Source: Actinomycetes bacterium (lineage in GTDB: Bacteria > Actinomycetota > Actinomycetes > Actinomycetales > Cellulomonadaceae). From it: a stretch of 7,536 bases of DNA. A program made the translations under genes and the position numbers. Below the pieces are notes generated by a model. It saw only the letters and a list, made by a program, of their open reading frames with translations. It was not told the origin of the DNA and did no database searches. Below are positions 1 through 5,218 of this stretch, piece after piece (the first letter of the stretch is position 1; every line of letters begins with the position of its first letter). Location of the stretch: assembly GCA_023428465.1 (NCBI GenBank), contig JAEYXM010000282.1:1-7536 (forward strand). The letters are read 5' to 3'.

Positions 1-329
1 GCCCCCGCCACCGCGAGCCACCACGACGACCCGCCGGGCCGGCTCGCCGCCGGGTCCGGCGCGGACTGGGTGCGCCGCGACGCCCGCGCAGGCTTGGTGC
101 GCGCCGCCGAGACCACGTGCAGCACCGACCCGTCGACGAGCTGGTCGCCCGTCGTGGAGTAGCGGTCCACGGGCCGGCCGGCCGAGTCCACGACCGCCAG
201 GTGCGCCGCGTCCAGGTCCACGCCGACGTCGCGCAACGCGTCGTACACGGGCAGGCCGGCGGGGATCGCGACGTCGACGGCACGCCCACCGACCCGCACG
301 CCCACGCGGGACCGCGCGGGTGCGTCCAC
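1..329 (-). CDS. EccD-like type VII secretion membrane protein, N-terminal part (3' end beyond window)
   Basis: Only the first 109 codons are in the window; the frame is open to the left edge. From GTG at 329 the protein begins MDAPARSRVGVRVGGRAVDV. Residues about 8-74 look like a small beta-grasp, ubiquitin-like (YukD/EsaB) domain: a beta-rich start, an IPAGLPVYDALRD segment, and an ending DQLVDGSVLHVV that matches the usual 'L-x-DG-x-x-L' close of EccD N-termini. A Pro/Ser/Arg-rich linker (about 75-100) follows, then SSWWLAVAG, apparently the start of a first transmembrane helix. In ESX systems EccD has this domain plus about 11 helices and forms the membrane pore lining of the complex. The start is supported by a GGGGAGAG ribosome-binding site. 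It is divergent from eccC, which supports the assignment. The multi-helix part is not visible, so another YukD-domain membrane protein remains possible. Confidence 0.6.
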   Translation of the reverse strand, partial: MDAPARSRVGVRVGGRAVDVAIPAGLPVYDALRDVGVDLDAAHLAVVDSAGRPVDRYSTTGDQLVDGSVLHVVSAARTKPARASRRTQSAPDPAASRPGGSSWWLAVAG

Positions 330-332
330 GAT

Positions 333-340
333 CTCTCCCC
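333..340 (-). promoter_or_regulatory. Ribosome-binding site of the EccD-like gene
   Basis: On the minus strand GGGGAGAG precedes the GTG at 329, with about 6 bases between the GGGGA core and the start codon. It is the main support for choosing this GTG. Confidence 0.6.
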
Positions 341-369
341 TGGAAGGTTCGGCACAGCAGGACGCCCAC

Positions 370-379
370 ATATTAGGGT
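370..379. promoter_or_regulatory. Overlapping divergent -10 elements between the EccD-like gene and eccC
   Basis: This is the only AT-rich island in the 143-bp divergent intergenic region. Reading plus, TAGGGT (374-379) fits the actinobacterial -10 pattern TAnnnT; a GGCACA 17 bases upstream (351-356) is a weak -35. Reading minus, TAATAT (375 down to 370) is close to the sigma-70 -10 consensus, with no clear -35. Predicted starts are near 386 for eccC (leader about 87 nt) and near 363 for the EccD-like gene (leader about 34 nt). The two elements share bases 374-375, so binding of polymerase to one should exclude the other. Inferred from motif matching only. Confidence 0.4.
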
Positions 380-385
380 GTGCGC

Positions 386-401
386 CGGGCCCACAGGCCC
401 G
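386..401 (+). other. Short perfect hairpin near the predicted eccC transcription start
   Basis: CGGGCC (386-391) and GGCCCG (396-401) form a perfect 6-bp stem with a CACA loop. It falls at the 5' end of the predicted eccC transcript, where it could stabilise the RNA, or it could act as a DNA operator. A stem of this size can arise by chance in such GC-rich DNA. Confidence 0.25.
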
Positions 402-419
402 CCCCTGAGGGACTCGGCT

Positions 420-459
420 CGGTGCCGCGACGCCCCAGGAGGCACGTGGGGTGGCACCG
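420..459 (+). promoter_or_regulatory. Nested stem-loop in the eccC leader with AGGAGG in the loop
   Basis: An outer 7-bp stem pairs CGGTGCC (420-426) with GGCACCG (453-459). Inside it CCCCA (433-437) pairs with TGGGG (447-451), leaving a nine-base apical loop GGAGGCACG. A perfect Shine-Dalgarno-like AGGAGG (437-442) lies mostly in this loop, and the eccC ribosome-binding site GGGAGAG overlaps the last base of the outer stem. Folding could therefore influence initiation on eccC. Arms and spacings are seen directly; a regulatory role is inference. Confidence 0.35.
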
Positions 460-471
460 GGAGAGAACTGA
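451..471 (+). CDS. Possible six-codon upstream frame (leader peptide) before eccC
   Basis: A GTG at 451, eight bases after the AGGAGG at 437-442, opens the frame GTG GCA CCG GGA GAG AAC TGA (peptide MAPGEN). The stop at 469-471 is one base before the eccC ATG at 473, a geometry that would let a terminating ribosome restart on eccC. The frame also passes through the eccC ribosome-binding site. It is tiny and could be coincidence; conservation in relatives would decide. Confidence 0.2.
   Translation: MAPGEN
459..465 (+). promoter_or_regulatory. Ribosome-binding site of eccC
   Basis: GGGAGAG lies seven bases upstream of the ATG at 473 and supports that start. An alternative in-frame GTG at 446 (nine codons longer) follows the stronger AGGAGG (437-442) with only 3 bases between, which is too close for good initiation. 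Confidence 0.6.
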
Positions 472-472
472 C

Positions 473-3400
473 ATGACCGCAGCACCGGTGCAGGGCCAGC
501 GTCTCACGCCGCCCGCCGTCCCCAGTGGTCGGGTCACGGTCCTCCCGCCACCCGAGATCACGCCGTCGGACGGCATGGGCAGCGTCCTGTCCAGCGCACT
601 GCCGATGCTCGGCAGCGTCGGCTCGATCGTCTTCATCTCGATGGCCCAGCCGGGCGGGCGGGGCATGATCGCCGGCGGCATGTTCCTCGTGACGTCGCTC
701 GGCTTCGTCGCGGTCAACGGCTGGCGCCAGCGCTCCCAGCACCAGGCCGCCGTCCTCGGCACCCGGCGCGAGTACCTCGCCTACCTCGCAGAGCTGCGGG
801 ACACCGTCCGCCAGGCCGCGCGCGCCCAACGCCGCAACGCCCACTGGAACAACCCGGAGCCCACGGCGCTCGCCGTCGTCGCGGAAGAGCGCACCCGCGT
901 GTGGGAGCGCAAGCCCGAGCACGGGGACTTCATGTACGCGCGCGTCGGGCGCTGCGACCAGCCCCTGTGCCTGGAGCTCGAGCCGCCGGAGACGGCGCCC
1001 CTCGCCCAGCTCGACCCCGTGTCCGCGTCGGCAGCGCACCGCTTCCTGATGACGCACCAGCTCCAGCACGACCTGCCGTTCTCCATGGACCTGCGCTCTG
1101 CTGCGCGCGTCGAGATCACCGGCGAGGAGGCCGACGCCCGGGCCCTCGCCCGCGCCCTCGTCCTCCAGCTCGCGACGTTCCACTCCCCCGAGCACCTGCG
1201 GATCGCGGTCATCGCGGCGCCGTCGGCGCTCAAGGAGTGGGAGTGGGCGAAGTGGCTGCCGCACACCCACAGTCCCCGGGCGCGCGACGCCGTCGGGCCC
1301 GCCCGCATGATCGGCGCGTCCCTCGCCGAGATCGAGGACCTGCTCCCCGAGGGCCTGCCCGACCGGCCGCGCTTCGGCACCGCCGAGCGTCCCCTCCTGC
1401 CCCACGTGCTCGTCGTCGTCGACGGCGGGGACGTGCCCACCGGGAACGCCGTCCTGACGCCCGACGGCGTCCTCGGCGTCACCGCCCTCGACCTCCCGGA
1501 GCGCTGGGAGGACCTGTCCGACCCGCGGACCCTGCGGCTCACGCTCGGGACGCGCCCCCTGGTGCGCCCCGCCGCCGCACGGGCCGCCGGCGGCAAGGAC
1601 GGCAGCCGGCCGGCCCTGCCCCTGGACGTGCTGCACCTGGGTGCGCACGCGTTCTCCGGCACGGCCGACGCCCTCTCCGTGGCCGACGCCGAGGCCGCCG
1701 CGCGCCGCCTCACCCCCCTGTACCTGGAGTCCGGCCCCGCCCGCGCCGAGGACGGCCCCGCCGTGTCCGCCGAGCTCGTGGACCTGCTCGGCATCGGCGA
1801 CGTGCGCGACTTCGACCCGGACGTGCACTGGCGCCCCCGACTGCAGCGCGACCGCCTGCGCGTACCCATCGGCCTCACCACACAAGGCCAGCCCATCGCC
1901 CTCGACATCAAGGAGTCCGCGCAGCAGGGCATGGGCCCCCACGGCCTCATCATCGGCGCCACCGGCTCCGGCAAGTCCGAGGTGCTCCGCACCCTCGTGC
2001 TCGCGCTCGCCCTCACGCACTCCTCCGAGCAGCTGAACTTCGTCCTCGTCGACTTCAAGGGCGGCGCGACGTTCGCCGGCATGGCCGACATGCCGCACGT
2101 CTCGGCGATCATCACGAACCTCGGCGAGGAGCTCACCCTCGTCGACCGCATGCAGGACGCCCTGACCGGTGAGATGACGCGTCGCCAGGAGCTCCTGCGC
2201 GCCGCCGGGAACTTCGCGAACGTCAGCGACTACGAGAAGGCGCGCCTCGGCGGGCGCACCGACCTCGAACCGCTGCCCGCGCTCCTCATCGTCGCGGACG
2301 AGTTCTCCGAGCTCCTGTCCGCCAAGCCCGAGTTCGTGGACCTGTTCGTCGCGATCGGCCGCCTCGGCCGATCCCTGCAGATGCACCTGCTGCTCAGCTC
2401 GCAGCGCCTCGAGGAAGGCCGCCTGCGCGGCCTCGAGTCGCACCTGTCGTACCGCATCGGCCTGCGCACGTTCTCCGCCGCGGAGTCGCGCACCGTCCTC
2501 GGCGTCCCCGACGCCTACACCCTGCCCCCCGTGCCCGGCATGGGCTACCTCAAGCCCGACACGACCACGATGATCCAGTTCCGCGCGTCGTACGTGTCCG
2601 GGCCCCCCAAGGCCCGACGCCGGACCGCCACCGGCGCGACCGGCACCGTCGCGGGTGCCCGGCTCGAACCGTTCACCGCCGCGCCCGTCGTCATCGAGAC
2701 GCCCGCCGAGGAGCCCACACCGGTCACCCCCGTCGCCGCGGAGCCGGAGGAGACCCGGGCCACGTTCGACATCGCCGTCCAGCGGATGAAGGGCAAGGGC
2801 CTGCCCGCGCACAAGGTGTGGCTCGAGCCCCTCGTCGTGCCGCAGAGCTTCGACGAGCTCATGCCGGACCTGCAGGTCGACCCCGCGCTCGGCCTCGTCT
2901 CACCCACATGGCGCGCCGCCGGTGACCTCGTGGTCCCGCTCGGCATCGTCGACCGCCCGCTCGAGCAGCGCCGCGAGAACCTCGCCCTCGCCCTCGGCGG
3001 GGCGGCGGGCCACATGGCCATCGTCGGCGGTCCGCGCACCGGCAAGTCGACGGCGGCCCGGTCCGTCGTCACCGCGCTCGCCCTCACGCGCACCCCCCTT
3101 GAGGTGCAGTTCTACGTCCTCGACTTCGGCGGCGGCACGTTCTCGCCGATGGCGGGCATGGCCCACGTCGCGGGCGTCGCCTCGCGCGCCGAGGCCGACG
3201 TCGTCCGCCGCATCCTCGCCGAGGTCACCGGCATCGTGAACGCGCGCGAGCAGTACTTCCGCACCAACGGCATCGACTCCATCGAGACGTACCGGCGGCG
3301 CCGCGCGCAGGGCACCGCCGACGACGGCTACGGCGACATCTTCCTGATCGTCGACGGGTGGAGCACGATCCGCGCGGAGTTCGACGAGCTCGAGGCGCAG

Positions 3401-4489
3401 ATCCAGACCCTCGCCGGCCGGGGCCTGACCTTCGGCCTGCACCTCATCGCCACCTCGGCCCGCTGGATGGACTTCCGCACACAGGTCAAGGACATCTTCG
3501 GCACCAAGCTCGAGCTGCGCCTCGGCGACCCGTCGGACTCCGAGATCGACCGCAAGGTCGCCGTCAACGTCCCCAAGGGCCGCCCCGGCCGCGGTCTCAC
3601 GATGAGCAAGCACCACGCGCTCATCGCGCTCCCCCGCGTCGACGGCTCGGGCGACGCCACCACGCTCGGCGAGGGCGTGGACCACCTGGTCGCCACCATC
3701 AACGAGGCATGGGCCGGCCCCGCCGGCCCCAAGCTGCGCCTCCTGCCCGAGCACATCTCGCTCGAGGAGGTGCGCGCGATGGCGCCCCCCGGCGACAGCA
3801 TCGTGCTGGGCATCGACGAGGCCGCGCTCGCCCCCGTCGGCATCCGCCCCGCCGACGAGTCGCACCTGTACTGCTTCGGCGACGGCAGCTCGGGCAAGTC
3901 CGCCCTGCTGCGGGGCGTCGCGTCGGAGATCCGGCGCATCTACACGCCCAAGGAGGCGCAGATCTTCGCCGTCGACTTCCGGCGGTCCCTGCTCGGCGAG
4001 ATCCCCGAGGAGTACCTCGCCGGCTACCTCACGACGCAGGAGCAAGCCACCGGGGAGATCGGCGGCCTCGCCACCTACCTGCGCGGACGCCTGCCCGGCC
4101 CCGACGTCACGCCCGAGCAGCTGCGCGCCCGCTCGTGGTGGACCGGCGCGGAGGTCTTCGTCCTCGTCGACGACTACGACCTCGTCTCGACGTCGACCGG
4201 CAACCCCCTCCTGCCGCTCGTCCCGCTGCTGGCCCAGGCCGGCGACGTCGGGCTCCACATCGTCCTCACGCGTCGCTCCGGTGGCGCCGGACGCGCGATG
4301 TTCGAGCCCGTGCTCCAGGCGATGCGCGACCTCGCCGCGCCCGGCATCCTGCTCTCCGGCAGCCCGGACGAGGGCCAGCTCATCGGCGGGCAGAAGGCGA
4401 TCCCGTCGATCCCCGGCCGAGCTCAGCTCATCACGCGCGAGCACGGCCGCCAGGTGGTGCAGCTCGCGTTCGACCCGCCGACGCTCTGA
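473..4489 (+). CDS. eccC: Type VII secretion FtsK/SpoIIIE-type ATPase EccC (full length, EccCa-EccCb in one chain)
   Basis: This 1,338-residue protein is the membrane motor that recognises WXG100-type substrates and powers ESX secretion. Order: a Pro-rich cytoplasmic start (about 20-31, PPPEITP); two membrane helices (about 38-57 and 62-82); a cytoplasmic DUF-type domain with family signatures RVWER (142-146) and WEWAKWLPH (256-264) and a degenerate VVVDGGD strand (314-320); then three ATPase domains. Domain 1 has Walker A GATGSGKS (495-502) and Walker B LLIVADE (D609, E610). Domain 2 has GGPRTGKS (852-859) but VDGW (D961-W963). Domain 3 has GDGSSGKS (1136-1143) but VDDY (D1233-Y1235). Thus only domain 1 keeps the catalytic Glu, as known for actinobacterial EccC; domain 3 is where substrate signals bind in characterised relatives. 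A Pro/Glu/Ala-rich linker (about 712-762) separates domains 1 and 2. There is no N-terminal FHA domain as in firmicute EssC. ATG 473 was chosen because of its ribosome-binding site. Confidence 0.95.
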   Translation: MTAAPVQGQRLTPPAVPSGRVTVLPPPEITPSDGMGSVLSSALPMLGSVGSIVFISMAQPGGRGMIAGGMFLVTSLGFVAVNGWRQRSQHQAAVLGTRREYLAYLAELRDTVRQAARAQRRNAHWNNPEPTALAVVAEERTRVWERKPEHGDFMYARVGRCDQPLCLELEPPETAPLAQLDPVSASAAHRFLMTHQLQHDLPFSMDLRSAARVEITGEEADARALARALVLQLATFHSPEHLRIAVIAAPSALKEWEWAKWLPHTHSPRARDAVGPARMIGASLAEIEDLLPEGLPDRPRFGTAERPLLPHVLVVVDGGDVPTGNAVLTPDGVLGVTALDLPERWEDLSDPRTLRLTLGTRPLVRPAAARAAGGKDGSRPALPLDVLHLGAHAFSGTADALSVADAEAAARRLTPLYLESGPARAEDGPAVSAELVDLLGIGDVRDFDPDVHWRPRLQRDRLRVPIGLTTQGQPIALDIKESAQQGMGPHGLIIGATGSGKSEVLRTLVLALALTHSSEQLNFVLVDFKGGATFAGMADMPHVSAIITNLGEELTLVDRMQDALTGEMTRRQELLRAAGNFANVSDYEKARLGGRTDLEPLPALLIVADEFSELLSAKPEFVDLFVAIGRLGRSLQMHLLLSSQRLEEGRLRGLESHLSYRIGLRTFSAAESRTVLGVPDAYTLPPVPGMGYLKPDTTTMIQFRASYVSGPPKARRRTATGATGTVAGARLEPFTAAPVVIETPAEEPTPVTPVAAEPEETRATFDIAVQRMKGKGLPAHKVWLEPLVVPQSFDELMPDLQVDPALGLVSPTWRAAGDLVVPLGIVDRPLEQRRENLALALGGAAGHMAIVGGPRTGKSTAARSVVTALALTRTPLEVQFYVLDFGGGTFSPMAGMAHVAGVASRAEADVVRRILAEVTGIVNAREQYFRTNGIDSIETYRRRRAQGTADDGYGDIFLIVDGWSTIRAEFDELEAQIQTLAGRGLTFGLHLIATSARWMDFRTQVKDIFGTKLELRLGDPSDSEIDRKVAVNVPKGRPGRGLTMSKHHALIALPRVDGSGDATTLGEGVDHLVATINEAWAGPAGPKLRLLPEHISLEEVRAMAPPGDSIVLGIDEAALAPVGIRPADESHLYCFGDGSSGKSALLRGVASEIRRIYTPKEAQIFAVDFRRSLLGEIPEEYLAGYLTTQEQATGEIGGLATYLRGRLPGPDVTPEQLRARSWWTGAEVFVLVDDYDLVSTSTGNPLLPLVPLLAQAGDVGLHIVLTRRSGGAGRAMFEPVLQAMRDLAAPGILLSGSPDEGQLIGGQKAIPSIPGRAQLITREHGRQVVQLAFDPPTL

Positions 4490-4490
4490 G

Positions 4491-4527
4491 GCGCGCTCAG
4501 TCCACGCGCAGGGCCGTGAACGCGGCC
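4491..4527. terminator. Weak stem-loops at the convergent 3' ends
   Basis: GCGCG (4491-4495) pairs with CGCGC (4505-4509) across a nine-base loop, and GGCCG (4512-4516) pairs with CGGCC (4523-4527) across TGAACG. Neither is followed by a T run. They lie just after the eccC stop, mostly inside the end of the opposing gene. They are the only candidates I see for ending eccC transcription and are weak. Confidence 0.2.
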
Positions 4528-5105
4528 TCGAGTGCCCCGGAGCCGAACGCCGCCGTCGGCGCCGACAGCGAGACGATGACCAGTCGGCCGTCGTCCGCCA
4601 CCACGGCGAGCAGGAGGACGCGGACCCCCTCCGACGTGACCTCGCCGACCACGTGATCGCGGCCACCGTTCCACTCGACCTCGCCGACCGGCACGCTCTC
4701 GCGCACCGAGGCGAGCCCTCCGTGCGAACCCTCGGCGGCCGTCAGGACCGTCAGAAGGGCCTCCCCGGGCGCCATGACACCCCACGTGCCGTCGATGTCC
4801 GCCCCGCCGAGCGCGTCACTGTCCCGCACCGGCGCGAAGCGGTCCTCCGGCACGGCCGTCCACGGCCCGGCCTCGTCCGGCAGGTCGATGCGCACCGGGC
4901 CCAGCACCGTGGTGTCCGCGGGCGGGGCCGCCACCGACGGCGTACTCACGGCCTCCACCGCGGCGCCCACCGCCGAGCCCATCCCGAGCGCGACCGCCGC
5001 GACCCCCGCCAGCGCGAGGCGCGCCGTCCGGCGGGGCAAGCGCCCCAGCACCGGCGCACGCCACCACCGGCGCTTCTCGCCGTGCCGCGACCTGGGGGCG
5101 GTCAT
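4497..5105 (-). CDS. Single-span membrane protein of unknown function, type VII secretion-associated by position
   Basis: I do not recognise this 202-residue protein with confidence. It has a strongly basic N-terminus (residues 1-28, with KRRWWR), one hydrophobic helix (about 29-50, ALAGVAAVALGMGSAVGAAV) and then about 150 residues predicted outside the membrane. The soluble part alternates short beta-type stretches (VLGPVRIDLP, EALLTVLTA, GVRVLLLAVVADDGRLVIVSLSA) and ends ALEAAFTALRVD. That pattern loosely recalls PsbP/Mog1/LpqN-like or Rv3446c-type secretion-associated domains, but this is only an impression. No cysteine follows the helix, so it is not a lipoprotein; the positive N-terminus predicts an N-in anchor. 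ATG 5105 was preferred because the longer in-frame stretch up to 5279 would overlap the end of the tgpA-like gene. No Shine-Dalgarno is visible, and a TACCGT -10 lies 7 bases before the ATG, suggesting a leaderless mRNA. Its stop is 7 bp from that of eccC. Confidence 0.8.
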   Translation of the reverse strand: MTAPRSRHGEKRRWWRAPVLGRLPRRTARLALAGVAAVALGMGSAVGAAVEAVSTPSVAAPPADTTVLGPVRIDLPDEAGPWTAVPEDRFAPVRDSDALGGADIDGTWGVMAPGEALLTVLTAAEGSHGGLASVRESVPVGEVEWNGGRDHVVGEVTSEGVRVLLLAVVADDGRLVIVSLSAPTAAFGSGALEAAFTALRVD

Positions 5106-5111
5106 GAGGTG

Positions 5112-5140
5112 CACGGTAGCCGCTCGCGCGAGCGCGCCGA
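5112..5140 (-). promoter_or_regulatory. Candidate promoter for a leaderless transcript of the 202-residue protein gene
   Basis: On the minus strand TACCGT (5117 down to 5112) fits the TAnnnT -10 pattern and is separated from the ATG at 5105 by seven bases, so transcription would begin at about the start codon. A poor -35 candidate, TTCGGC, lies 17 bases further upstream (5140-5135). The spacer holds a perfect 14-bp palindrome, CGCTCGCGCGAGCG (5121-5134), which could be an operator or chance in GC-rich DNA. The absence of any Shine-Dalgarno supports the leaderless reading. Confidence 0.35.
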
Positions 5141-5183
5141 AGCGGCCCGTCACCCGCCCGGGTGAACCCGTCCCCGCCGGCGT

Positions 5184-5208
5184 GGGCGTCCCGTCCGCCG
5201 GGACGCCC
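5184..5208 (-). terminator. Hairpin downstream of the tgpA-like gene
   Basis: A perfect 9-bp inverted repeat, GGGCGTCCC (5184-5192) and GGGACGCCC (5200-5208), with a seven-base loop starts 10 bases after the tgpA-like stop codon. It is the strongest inverted repeat I found between these genes. There is no T run after it on the minus strand, so if it terminates transcription it does so as a U-less hairpin, which is common in actinomycetes. It might instead only reduce read-through or protect the mRNA end. Confidence 0.5.
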
Positions 5209-5218
5209 GCCACCTGCG

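Noticed and set aside
380..472. A longer eccC start at GTG 380
   Set aside because: The added 31 residues are Arg/Pro-rich and unlike EccC N-termini. The codon lies at or before the predicted transcription start, and ATG 473 has a well-placed GGGAGAG.
781..2151. A 456-codon minus-strand open frame opposite the first half of eccC
   Set aside because: Ser/Arg-rich composition with no domain pattern; explained by the lack of stop codons in GC-rich complementary DNA.
901..2172. A 423-codon plus-strand frame inside eccC, and a similar one at 3358-4656
   Set aside because: Both are shifted frames of eccC giving Arg/Pro/Ala-rich products; the eccC frame carries all the conserved motifs.
2900..4666. 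A 588-codon open frame on the minus strand opposite eccC
   Set aside because: It is antisense to strongly conserved ATPase domains and its product is a low-complexity Arg/Glu/Gly/Ala-rich chain without recognisable motifs, as expected from GC-biased codons read in reverse.
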